From: Flaviflexus equikiangi
Lineage (GTDB): Bacteria > Actinomycetota > Actinomycetes > Actinomycetales > Actinomycetaceae
Assembly (NCBI RefSeq): GCF_014069875.1
Contig: NZ_CP059676.1
Span: 2,170,001-2,234,000, forward strand
Direction: 5' to 3'
Length of the DNA: 64,000 bases
The position numbers and the translations under genes were made by a program. The notes beneath the pieces are model-generated. The model worked only from the letters and a program-made list of their open reading frames with translations. It ran no database searches and had not been told where the DNA came from. Below are positions 42,781 to 50,091 of this stretch, in pieces (positions within the stretch are counted from its first letter, which is position 1; each line of letters begins with the position of its first letter).

Positions 42781-43588
42781 ATCGCAGCCGCACGCTCTCG
42801 CCGCTCGCTTCGCCGGGGATCAGCACCTCGGCAGGCAGCGACAGTCTCGTCCCCTCCGCAGTGGACGAGAGGACGGGAGCATCGAGGATGGTGGCGGACC
42901 CGAGGAACTCTGTCACGCGGGGCGTGACCGGACGATGGATGAGCTCCTCTGGCACACCGACCTGAAGGAGCCTCCCCCGATCCATGATTCCCACCCTGTC
43001 GGCCACGGTGAACGCCTCATCGTGGTCGTGGGTGACGTAGATGGCTGTCGCGCCGGCCGCCTTGAGGATCCTCCGGAGGTCTCGGGAGAGGCGTTCTCGC
43101 AGGACACGGTCGAGGGCTGACAGCGGCTCGTCCAACAGGAGGACGCGGGGTTTGGGGGCGAGTGAGCGTGCCAGCGCGACGCGCTGCGCCTGCCCGCCGG
43201 AGAGCGTTGTCACCGGCCGCTGCGCCATGCCCGCCAAACCGACCAGGTCGAGCATGTCCTCGACCCTGGCAGAGATCTCCGCCTTCGGCTGTCCTTTCAG
43301 GCCGTAGGCGATGTTCCCGCCCACCGTCGTGTGGGTGAAGAGCTGAGCATCCTGGAAGACCATCCCGATCGCCCGCTCATGGACCGGCACCCCCGCCATG
43401 TTCACGCCATCGACCATGATCTGCCCCGAGGCGGGCTCGAGGCCGACGATGCCGCGCAGGAGGGACGATTTCCCGCATCCAGACGGGCCCAAGAGGGCGA
43501 TGATCTCCCCGGCGGCAACATCCAGGTCCACCCCATCGACCGCCCGGAGCGGGCCATAGCTGATCGACAGGTCCTTCAATGTCATCAT
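42764..43588 (-). CDS. thiQ: ABC transporter ATP-binding protein, thiamine type
   Basis: 274 residues. Walker A is GPSGCGKSSLL (near 35-45), the Q-loop is MVFQDAQLF, the signature is LSGGQAQRVALARSL (near 131-145), and Walker B is VLLLDEPLSALD with H-loop VTHDHDEA. A C-terminal extension (about 215-274) is a short regulatory beta domain. It powers the permease ThiP, and its start codons (43588 or 43585) overlap the thiP stop. Motifs alone would also fit iron or spermidine importers. The TPP riboswitch at the head of the operon decides for thiamine or a thiamine precursor. Confidence 0.85.
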   Translation of the reverse strand: MMTLKDLSISYGPLRAVDGVDLDVAAGEIIALLGPSGCGKSSLLRGIVGLEPASGQIMVDGVNMAGVPVHERAIGMVFQDAQLFTHTTVGGNIAYGLKGQPKAEISARVEDMLDLVGLAGMAQRPVTTLSGGQAQRVALARSLAPKPRVLLLDEPLSALDRVLRERLSRDLRRILKAAGATAIYVTHDHDEAFTVADRVGIMDRGRLLQVGVPEELIHRPVTPRVTEFLGSATILDAPVLSSTAEGTRLSLPAEVLIPGEASGESVRLRFTPLG

Positions 43589-45207
43589 CGGGTGTCCTTC
43601 CGTGCAGCCTCAGCGGCCGCCATGATCGATGCGGCGAGGAGTGCGAGCACAACCGCCCCCGCCATCGCCATCCCATAGTTGCTTTCGCCCGGCCGTCCGA
43701 GAAGCCGGACGATCATGACGGGCAGGGTCTGATTGTCCGGTCGAGCCAGGAATGATGTCGCCCCGAACTCCCCCAGTGACGTCGCATAGGCGAAGCCGAC
43801 GGCCACGCCCAGCCCCCTCAACAGGAACGGACCGTCGATCGTGGCCAGCACCCGCCACGGGGACGCTCCGAGAGTGGCGGCCGCTTCCCTGCGGCCGGGT
43901 GCTATCGCGGACAGTGTCGGAGTGAGGGAGCGGACGACGAGTGGCAGTGCGACGACAGCCTGGGCGATGGGAACGAGGAGCGGCGAGTTTCGCAGGTCGA
44001 GCGGGGGCGAGTCGAGGGCGATGGAGAAGCCGAAGCCGACGGTGACGGCACTGACGCCGAGCGGCAGCAGGATCGCCCCCGCCAGGACCGACTGCCCTGC
44101 CGCTGCCGGGCCGCGCACGGAGCGGGACAGGACAAGGGCGAGCGGTATGCCGATGATGAGGGAGAGAACGGTGGCGATCAGTCCGATTCTCAGCGAGTTC
44201 CCGATCGCTTCCACGACGGTCGCCCCACCGGCGAAACCCGTGCCGGATGTTCGGAGCAGACGATAGTTCTCCAGCCCCCACCCGTCTCCCACACGGAAGG
44301 AGCGGGCGATGAGGGAGAGGAGCGGGGCGGCGATGAGGGTGAGGATTGTCAGGGCCGTGATCCCTGCCGGAATGACGTCCCCTTTCGTGAGCGGGGTCGT
44401 GTGATGGTTGCGGAGATTGAGCCTGCCGACCCTGCTGCTCAGACGCTCGCTCACGAGCAGCGTGGCGATGACGATGACGATCTGCAGGAGCGAGAGGATT
44501 GCGGCCGTCCGATTGTCGAGCAGGCTCGTCGACTGCCGCCAGATCTCCGTCTCGAGCGTCCCGTAACCGGGAGAGCCGAGCGTCCGCACCAAGCCGTAGC
44601 TCGTCGAGCAGAACAGGAAGACGATTGCCCCGGAGGAGGCGATTGCGGGAGCAAGCTGGGGAAGGGTGACAGTGAGGAAGGCCCGCCGGGGGGATGCGCC
44701 GAGCGTGCGGGCGGCCTGCACGGCCTGCGGATCGAGAGACTGCCACATGCTTCCCACGGTTCGCACCACGACCGCATAGTTGAAGAAGACGAGGGCGAGA
44801 ATCACGGCGGTGATCGTCTGGTCGAGGCCGAGAAACTCGAGGGTTCCGCCCCTGCCGAGGAGGGACCGGAAGGCCACGCCGACAACGACGGTGGGGAGCA
44901 CGAACGGGATCGTGGCAAGCGCGCGGGCCGCCTTCTGGAAGGGGAAGGAGCAGCGGTAGAGAATGTAGGCGCCCGGCACGCCGACGAGGATCGCCCCGAT
45001 CGTTCCGAGGGCGGCCTGGACGAGTGTCTGTCCCGTGACGAGCCACGTCCGCCGGCTTGTCATCACCTCGACCATTCCCTCGAGGTCGAACCCGCCGTCC
45101 CAGATCCCCCGCCACAGCATCGTCCCCGTGGGGTAGAGGAAGAAGACGGCAAGGAACGCCACGGGCAGGATAACCGCGGCGGTCCATGCCGTCCTCCAGG
45201 CTGTCAT
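43585..45207 (-). CDS. thiP: ABC transporter permease, duplicated, thiamine type
   Basis: 540 residues and about 12 membrane helices, an internal duplication of two binding-protein-dependent permease domains as in ThiP and FbpB. The EAA loops are visible as VQAARTLGASPRRAFLTVTLPQL (about 175-197) and REAAATLGASPWRVLATIDGPFL (about 440-462). I start at MTAWRTAWTAAV, whose ATG overlaps the thiB stop by 4 nt. The 32-residue extension to 45303 is Arg/Ser-rich shadow sequence within thiB. It forms the membrane channel for the substrate delivered by ThiB. Confidence 0.85.
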   Translation of the reverse strand: MTAWRTAWTAAVILPVAFLAVFFLYPTGTMLWRGIWDGGFDLEGMVEVMTSRRTWLVTGQTLVQAALGTIGAILVGVPGAYILYRCSFPFQKAARALATIPFVLPTVVVGVAFRSLLGRGGTLEFLGLDQTITAVILALVFFNYAVVVRTVGSMWQSLDPQAVQAARTLGASPRRAFLTVTLPQLAPAIASSGAIVFLFCSTSYGLVRTLGSPGYGTLETEIWRQSTSLLDNRTAAILSLLQIVIVIATLLVSERLSSRVGRLNLRNHHTTPLTKGDVIPAGITALTILTLIAAPLLSLIARSFRVGDGWGLENYRLLRTSGTGFAGGATVVEAIGNSLRIGLIATVLSLIIGIPLALVLSRSVRGPAAAGQSVLAGAILLPLGVSAVTVGFGFSIALDSPPLDLRNSPLLVPIAQAVVALPLVVRSLTPTLSAIAPGRREAAATLGASPWRVLATIDGPFLLRGLGVAVGFAYATSLGEFGATSFLARPDNQTLPVMIVRLLGRPGESNYGMAMAGAVVLALLAASIMAAAEAARKDTR

Positions 45208-46178
45208 CGCAGCTGCGCGAACCGCTCGAGAAGATCGCGCCGATCGAGCTGGCTCGGATCGACCCTGATCGCCGCATCGGACAGCTCCGCAACCTGCTGC
45301 CAAGCATCCGGCAGCTCCACCTCGTCGTTCACGGGATACATGTACATGTTCTCCGGAATGGTCGACTGCACGTCATCGCTCAGCATGAAGTCGATAAAAG
45401 CTTGGGCACCCTCGGGATTGGCCGCGTTCTCGACAACCCCCGCGTATTCGACCTGGCGGACACACGTATCGGGCAGGTAGCTCGTGCCTTCGGCCGCGGC
45501 CGGGCTTGAGGAATAGGACAGGACGAGCGGGTAGGGTCCATTGCCGTCAGCTCCGGAGAAGTCCGCATAGTACGCATCGGACCAGCCGCTCGAGACGCGG
45601 GCCCCGCCCTCGAGGAGCCCAGCCCAATACTCCTCCCACTCATCGCCGTACGCGGTGGCGGTGGCCGCGAGGAACGCGTACCCGGGGGAGGACGTCTCCG
45701 GGTCGATGACGGCAAGAAGCGACGCATATTCCGTCAGATCGTCGAGCGTGACGGGCGGGGTCATCCCCTCGTCCTCGAACCAGGCCGTGTCGATGTTGAT
45801 GCAGACGTCACCCTGGTCGATGGGTGTCAGGCTCTCATCGACGACGAGGTCCGCCGCGGATTCGGGCAGCAGGGGCGACGTGTAGGGCGCGAGGAGGCCC
45901 TCGTCGAGGACGGTGCGGACAATAAAGGTATCGATGCCGAACACGCCGTCTGCCTGCGGGTTGTCTCGGTTGAGGATGAGCTGGTTGACGAGCACACCAC
46001 CATCGCCGGGTGCGATCGTGCGGAGCGTGTACCCGCTCTCCTCTTCGAATGCTGCGATCTGGTCCTCGCTCAACACGAACGAGTCGTGCGTGAGGATCGT
46101 GACGGTCTGTTCTTCGTCGGCGCTCCCGCAGGCCCCGAGAAAGGCCACCACAGCAAGGCTTACCGTCAGCTTCTTCAT
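45204..46178 (-). CDS. thiB: Thiamine ABC transporter substrate-binding lipoprotein
   Basis: 324 residues. A lipoprotein signal, MKKLTVSLAVVAFLGAC, places the lipidated cysteine at residue 17. The mature protein has the two-lobe periplasmic-binding fold, starting VTILTHDSFVLSEDQIAAFEEESG, which closely recalls ThiB (thiamine/TPP binder). Ligand-site features include GVFGIDTFIVRTVLDEGLL and GYAFLAATATAYGDEWEEYW. SD GGAGG lies 4 nt before ATG and is itself part of a small hairpin. A TPP riboswitch and a terminator stand in the leader, so the gene is expected to be expressed only when TPP is scarce. Confidence 0.88.
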   Translation of the reverse strand: MKKLTVSLAVVAFLGACGSADEEQTVTILTHDSFVLSEDQIAAFEEESGYTLRTIAPGDGGVLVNQLILNRDNPQADGVFGIDTFIVRTVLDEGLLAPYTSPLLPESAADLVVDESLTPIDQGDVCINIDTAWFEDEGMTPPVTLDDLTEYASLLAVIDPETSSPGYAFLAATATAYGDEWEEYWAGLLEGGARVSSGWSDAYYADFSGADGNGPYPLVLSYSSSPAAAEGTSYLPDTCVRQVEYAGVVENAANPEGAQAFIDFMLSDDVQSTIPENMYMYPVNDEVELPDAWQQVAELSDAAIRVDPSQLDRRDLLERFAQLR

Positions 46179-46182
46179 GAAA

Positions 46183-46198
46183 CCTCCATGTCTGGAGG
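46183..46198 (-). promoter_or_regulatory. Hairpin that sequesters the thiB ribosome binding site
   Basis: In the mRNA, CCUCC-agacau-GGAGG folds as a 5-bp stem whose 3' arm is the thiB Shine-Dalgarno. It lies directly after the riboswitch terminator hairpin and may add translational control to transcription termination. Confidence 0.5.
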
Positions 46199-46202
46199 GG
46201 AA

Positions 46203-46230
46203 AGACCCCTGCCCATGTGGGCAGGGGTCT
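46203..46230 (-). terminator. Riboswitch-controlled terminator before thiB
   Basis: Perfect 12-bp stem AGACCCCTGCCC / GGGCAGGGGTCT with a 4-nt loop, 11 nt after the TPP aptamer on the minus strand, followed by a short TTT. It is well placed as the expression platform for premature termination when TPP is bound. Confidence 0.8.
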
Positions 46231-46241
46231 GAGAGATGTCC

Positions 46242-46326
46242 CGACTTCCTTCGCCGGTGCTAACCGGAGCAGGTTCGAGGGTCTGCATGTTCATGCACTC
46301 TCAGCGTTGTCAACGCTCCCCTGTCG
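46242..46326 (-). ncRNA. TPP riboswitch (THI element)
   Basis: On the minus strand the THI-box elements occur in order: CGAC opening P1 (46323-46326), GGGGAGC, the invariant GCTGAGAGT (pyrimidine-sensor arm), a variable P3a stem GCATG-AA-CATGC, then ACCCTCGAACCTG, CCGGTTAGCACCGG (P4/P5 region), GCGAAGGAAG and GTCG closing P1 (46242-46245). These are the conserved blocks of TPP aptamers. It precedes the thiBPQ operon. Its own promoter must lie within or upstream of the DUF4235 gene, which ends only 27 nt before the aptamer. Confidence 0.93.
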
Positions 46327-46353
46327 TAGAACCCATCCTAGCCGAAGGTCGGT

Positions 46354-46608
46354 CTACCTTTCGACTGACTTCGCGGCGCGGCCGTACACGTCGCTCGCCT
46401 TCTTCATCACAAGGTTCCTGATGATCGTGTTCGTGGCGGCGGCGACAACCGAGAAGACGACCGCTTCGACGAGGTTCGATTCGAAGTCGTCCTCATCGGG
46501 AGCGTTGTGGCCGGTTGCGAACTGCCAGCCGTATTCGACGATCTTCTTCGCCGCAAGACCGGCGACAAGACCTCCGCCCGTGCTGATGATCTTCCATCCA
46601 ATGTCCAT
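46354..46608 (-). CDS. DUF4235 domain-containing small membrane protein
   Basis: 84 residues. It matches the actinobacterial DUF4235 pattern: MDIGWKIISTGGGLVAGLAAKKIVEYGWQFATG at the N-terminus (Gly-rich helix), an acidic PDEDDFESN linker, then a second helix AVVFSVVAAATNTIIRNLVMKKA and a basic tail. Two helices suggest a hairpin membrane protein. The function is unknown. SD AAAGGACGAGG is present. It lies between the mrp operon (24 nt upstream) and the TPP riboswitch, all on one strand, so mRNA from mrp may read through it. Confidence 0.85.
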   Translation of the reverse strand: MDIGWKIISTGGGLVAGLAAKKIVEYGWQFATGHNAPDEDDFESNLVEAVVFSVVAAATNTIIRNLVMKKASDVYGRAAKSVER

Positions 46609-46631
46609 GCCTCGTCCTTTCGGGTTGTTGG

Positions 46632-47018
46632 CTACGTGGATTGTGTTGTGCCAGGTCCCAGTTTCCCACCGACTCGCGTCGAGTCAAGGTCTTCGCCCAG
46701 CTCGTCGACAACAAGATCGGACGGAACGATCCCGCCCGTGCGGTATCCCGCCCGGCCGATCATGTGCGCAGAGATGGGTGCGGTGATGAGCTGGAAGGCC
46801 ACGACAAGGCCCGCGGTCCACACGAGCGTCGCGTCGCGGACGATGAGGGACATCCCCACCATCGCCAAGATGAGCCCCAAAACTTGGGGTTTCGTCGCAG
46901 CATGCTGGCGTGACAGAAGGTCCGTGAAGCGCAGGACGGCAATCGCGGCGATCAGTGTCAGCCCACATCCCGCGATCAGGAACGCCCCGCCGAGAACGGT
47001 CAAGATGCTATCCAGCAT
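46632..47018 (-). CDS. mrpG: Na+/H+ antiporter subunit G
   Basis: 128 residues, last gene of the Mrp operon. Three membrane helices: ILTVLGGAFLIAGCGLTLIAAIAVLRF, VLGLILAMVGMSLI and AGLVVAFQLITAPISAHMIG. The FPDLLSR-like loop appears here as FTDLLSRQHAATKPQVLG, and ITAPISAHMIGRA is the MnhG signature. The start MLDSILTVLGG has SD GGGAGG and overlaps mrpF by 11 nt. The C-terminal 30 residues are a polar extension. It is needed for assembly of the Mrp complex, together with MrpE and MrpF. Confidence 0.9.
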   Translation of the reverse strand: MLDSILTVLGGAFLIAGCGLTLIAAIAVLRFTDLLSRQHAATKPQVLGLILAMVGMSLIVRDATLVWTAGLVVAFQLITAPISAHMIGRAGYRTGGIVPSDLVVDELGEDLDSTRVGGKLGPGTTQST

Positions 47019-47397
47019 GGTCCACCTCCCCAGCATCGTCCCGATCAGGGTCGTGCACGGCATCATCGTCATCGTTGCGGATCCGTTCATCCGCCAGGAT
47101 CTTCGCAACCTCCTCCTTCGTGAGGATGCGCTTGTCGGCCGTCGGTTCGTGCGCCACGAAGCGCGCGATCGTCGTCGAACCGATGAAGCCGACGATCGCG
47201 AGGACGACGAGGACGGGGAGGAGATCGGTGCGTCCGGTGAGGGCCGAGATCACGGCGACGGCTCCGAGGATGACGGACGTGAGGAGATCGACGCCGACCA
47301 TGCGGTCGAGCATCGAGGGTCCCTTGGAGACGCGGATGATGACGGCGATAGCGGAGAGGAACAGGAGCAGTCCGCACACCCAGGCAACGATCGTCAT
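47008..47397 (-). CDS. mrpF: Na+/H+ antiporter subunit F
   Basis: 129 residues. Three helices: MTIVAWVCGLLLFLSAIAVIIRV, VGVDLLTSVILGAVAVISALTG and LPVLVVLAIVGFIGSTTIARFV. The motif GPSMLDRMVGVD between helices one and two is typical of MrpF. The C-terminus is an acidic, charged extension (ILTKEEVAKILADERIRNDDDD). The ATG overlaps the mrpE stop by 4 nt. MrpF is a small obligatory subunit of the antiporter. The 921-nt ORF that contains it is not real upstream of this ATG. Confidence 0.9.
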   Translation of the reverse strand: MTIVAWVCGLLLFLSAIAVIIRVSKGPSMLDRMVGVDLLTSVILGAVAVISALTGRTDLLPVLVVLAIVGFIGSTTIARFVAHEPTADKRILTKEEVAKILADERIRNDDDDAVHDPDRDDAGEVDHAG

Positions 47398-48029
47398 GAC
47401 TGGTCTCCCGCCGCTGGAGCATAGGGGACGGGAAGCCGCTCTCCCATGCGCCACCCGGGCACGAACCCAGCATCGATCAGCTGGTCCTGGGACGCGAAGG
47501 CGCGCAGAATGCGCTCTTCCTGTTTGAGCACGGCCTCGTGGGCGGCTTCCAGTCCACCCGCAAGGTCGATATCGAACACGTGAATGTAGAGCGTGCCGCT
47601 GGCGGAATGAGCGTCGACGATGACGGAGCCGGGGACGAGGGACGTGAGGCCCGCGGTCGTTGTCAGGAACACGTCCGAGTGCGCTCTCGTCTGGACACGG
47701 ATCACCGCTCCCCGGGGGTGCTTCTTCCTCAGCGCATAGGACGCGATCTGCACCGATGCCTTGAGGACATCGAAGAGGAAGACGAACACGAGCCGGGCGA
47801 GAGCGATGGGACGGAAACGACCATCGAACGTCGCTGTCGGCAGGGGCGTGATCGTGGTGAGGAGAAGTGCGAGCAGGAAGCCGGCGACAATGTTGCCGGT
47901 CGTCACGTCGCCCCACAGCAGCACCCACACGATCGTGAGCCAGATCAGCATCCCGGCGGAGGCATGCGGGAAACGCCCCGGCCGGAACGTTGCCCGGCGG
48001 ATCGAGAGTCTTGCATTCGATTCAGTCAC
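47394..48029 (-). CDS. mrpE: Na+/H+ antiporter subunit E
   Basis: 211 residues. Helices ASAGMLIWLTIVWVLLWGDVT and NIVAGFLLALLLTTITPLP are followed by the MnhE cytoplasmic domain, with VFVFLFDVLKASVQIASYALR and the conserved TAGLTSLVPGSVIVDAHSASGTLYIHVFDID (about 127-157). The C-terminal 50 residues extend the usual MrpE length (about 160) and are helical and charged. The start overlaps mrpD by 4 nt. It is part of the multi-subunit Mrp complex that exchanges cytoplasmic Na+ for protons. Confidence 0.92.
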   Translation of the reverse strand: MTESNARLSIRRATFRPGRFPHASAGMLIWLTIVWVLLWGDVTTGNIVAGFLLALLLTTITPLPTATFDGRFRPIALARLVFVFLFDVLKASVQIASYALRKKHPRGAVIRVQTRAHSDVFLTTTAGLTSLVPGSVIVDAHSASGTLYIHVFDIDLAGGLEAAHEAVLKQEERILRAFASQDQLIDAGFVPGWRMGERLPVPYAPAAGDQS

Positions 48030-49612
48030 TCGTCAACCTCCTCTGCCGGTACTGTCGTGACGTCTTCCAACTCGTCCGCCACGTCCGGATCCGTCTCATC
48101 CTCGGACGTGCCCGTGCCCCGGTTGCCGTCGGGAAGGACGGCGACGATGTAGGGGCCGCGCCGCTCGAGATCAATGGCGGCCCTTTCAGCATACGAGTAG
48201 ATCGGGCCCGCGAAGAGCGCAATTCCGAGCGACATGACCACGAGGGAACCGGCCGCGCCATACATCCCGACCGGGATCGACGTGTACTCGAGCTCTTCCT
48301 CCGGCTCCTGCCAGAATGCCAGGTTCCAGGCCCGCAGCACCGCGTACAGGGTGAGGAGGGAGGTGACGAGACCCGCGCCGATCATCCACCAGTCGATCGC
48401 CTGCCCGGACTGGGCGGAGGCAGAGATCAGTCCGACCTTGCCGAGGAAGCCGGTCATGGGTGGGATTCCCGCCAGGCCGAGAGCAGGAATGAGATAGAGG
48501 GCCGCGATCACGGGAGCCGACTTCGCGAGGGAGCCCAGCTTCTGCAGGGATGTCGACCCGCCGTGCCGCTCGATGAGGCCGGCCACGAGGAACAGGGCTG
48601 TCTGGACCGTGATGTGGTGGATCACGTAGAAGATCGTGGCCGCAAGGCCGACCTCCGTGGAGACGGAGATGCCCCAGATCATGAACCCGATGTGGGAGAC
48701 GAGCGTGAAGGACAGCATACGTTTGATATCGCGCTGCGTGACGGCACCGAGAATGCCGACCACCATCGTCAAGATCGCCGCCACGCTCAACACATCATCG
48801 AGCCTGCCCTGCGGGAAGAGCAGAACCTGGGTGCGGATGATCGCATAGACGCCGACCTTCGTCAGGAGGCCTGCGAACACGGCTGTCACGGGGGCCGGTG
48901 CCGTCGGGTACGAGTCCGGCAGCCAGGCGTGAAGCGGGAACAGTGCGGCCTTGATCCCGAAGGCGACGAGGAGCATCGCCTGCAGGGCGAGGCTCACGCC
49001 CGGATCGATCTCCTGCAGCCGAGTCGCGAGCTGGGCGAAGTTCAGCGTTCCCGTCGCCGCATACGTCATGACGATGGCGATGAGGAAGACGATCGAGGAC
49101 AGCATCGATACGACGACATAGACGGTGCCGGAGCGGATACGGGCCCTCGTGCCGCCCATGGTGATGAGGACGAAGGACGCGGCGAGAAGGATCTCGAAGC
49201 CGACGAACAGATTGAACAGGTCGCCCGTCAGGAACGCATTCGACACGCCCGCGGACAGGATGAGATAGGCGGGGTGATAGACAGCCGTGGGGGCGGCCTC
49301 CTCACCGTCCTCCACGCCCTGGGCGAGCGAATAGATGAGAACGGCAAGGGTGACGGCGACAGAGACGAGGAGCATGAGTGCGGAGAGCCTGTCGGCCACG
49401 AGGGTGATGCCGACAGGGGCCGCCCATTCGCCCACATCGAAGACCAGAGGGCCGCTGTTGACGATAAAGACGAGGGCCGTCGCAACCGCGAGAGAGATCG
49501 ACAGGATCGTCACCGAGATCAGCCACTGCACCCTCCGGAAGTTCGAGAAGGCAAGGGTGACGCCGGCGCCGAGGAGCGGCAGGACGACGGGAATAGCGAC
49601 AAGCCAGCTCAC
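48026..49612 (-). CDS. mrpD: Na+/H+ antiporter subunit D (NuoM/N-like)
   Basis: 528 residues and about 14 helices, homologous to complex I proton-pumping subunits. Key helices include LFNLFVGFEILLAASFVLI with the conserved Glu in helix 5, the Lys-containing ALFPLHAWLPDSYPTAPAPVTAVFAGLLTKVG (about 215-246), and ITVQTALFLVAGLIE. Proton or sodium translocation by this subunit is established for the family. A soluble acidic tail (about 490-528) is extra. The start overlaps the mrpC stop (ATGA-type, 4 nt). It works with MrpA as the second large subunit. Confidence 0.95.
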   Translation of the reverse strand: MSWLVAIPVVLPLLGAGVTLAFSNFRRVQWLISVTILSISLAVATALVFIVNSGPLVFDVGEWAAPVGITLVADRLSALMLLVSVAVTLAVLIYSLAQGVEDGEEAAPTAVYHPAYLILSAGVSNAFLTGDLFNLFVGFEILLAASFVLITMGGTRARIRSGTVYVVVSMLSSIVFLIAIVMTYAATGTLNFAQLATRLQEIDPGVSLALQAMLLVAFGIKAALFPLHAWLPDSYPTAPAPVTAVFAGLLTKVGVYAIIRTQVLLFPQGRLDDVLSVAAILTMVVGILGAVTQRDIKRMLSFTLVSHIGFMIWGISVSTEVGLAATIFYVIHHITVQTALFLVAGLIERHGGSTSLQKLGSLAKSAPVIAALYLIPALGLAGIPPMTGFLGKVGLISASAQSGQAIDWWMIGAGLVTSLLTLYAVLRAWNLAFWQEPEEELEYTSIPVGMYGAAGSLVVMSLGIALFAGPIYSYAERAAIDLERRGPYIVAVLPDGNRGTGTSEDETDPDVADELEDVTTVPAEEVDE

Positions 49613-50091
49613 TTCACATCACCCTCGGGGAAGGAATCAAATTCGTCCTCAGTCTCGTCGAACGTTTCCGCGACAGCGTCATCGATCTGGTTCTGCTCAT
49701 CCCTGACAAGACGCTCATCGCGTTCAGCCATAACCGCCAGCCTCTTATCCTCAAGGTCGTCCTGGACCTCATCGTTGCCATCCAACTGCCACGACCGGTA
49801 GGCGAGAGCCAACATGAAGGCCGTCGTTCCCATCGTGATGACGATCGCGGTCAGCATCATCGCCTGCGTGAGAGGATCCGACATCTCGTTCGGATCGGCC
49901 TGCCCCACGATCGGCGGGGCACCCGCCCGCCCGCCCGCGATGAGGAAGGCGATGTTGACGCCGTTGGCGAGACAGGAGAAGCCGAGGACGATGCGGGAGA
50001 GGGATCGTTCCAGGACGAGATAGACGCCGACGGCGACGAGCACGGCACAGAGGACGACGAGAGCGAGTGACGGGGACGTATCGATCATCAT
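49609..50091 (-). CDS. mrpC: Na+/H+ antiporter subunit C (NuoK-like)
   Basis: 160 residues. Three NuoK-type helices: LALVVLCAVLVAVGVYLVLERSL, VLGFSCLANGVNIAFLIAGG and LTQAMMLTAIVITMGTTAFMLALAYR. The DPLTQAMMLTAIVI block is the MnhC signature. The C-terminal 55 residues are highly charged (QDDLEDKRLAVMAERDERL) and longer than in most homologues. It overlaps mrpA upstream and mrpD downstream by 4 nt each, part of an unbroken translationally coupled operon. Confidence 0.94.
   Translation of the reverse strand: MMIDTSPSLALVVLCAVLVAVGVYLVLERSLSRIVLGFSCLANGVNIAFLIAGGRAGAPPIVGQADPNEMSDPLTQAMMLTAIVITMGTTAFMLALAYRSWQLDGNDEVQDDLEDKRLAVMAERDERLVRDEQNQIDDAVAETFDETEDEFDSFPEGDVK

Noticed and set aside
43610-45307. 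Second long minus-strand frame overlapping thiP
   Set aside because: Out-of-frame reading of thiP, rich in Arg/His/Gly; the true frame has twelve membrane helices and two EAA loops.
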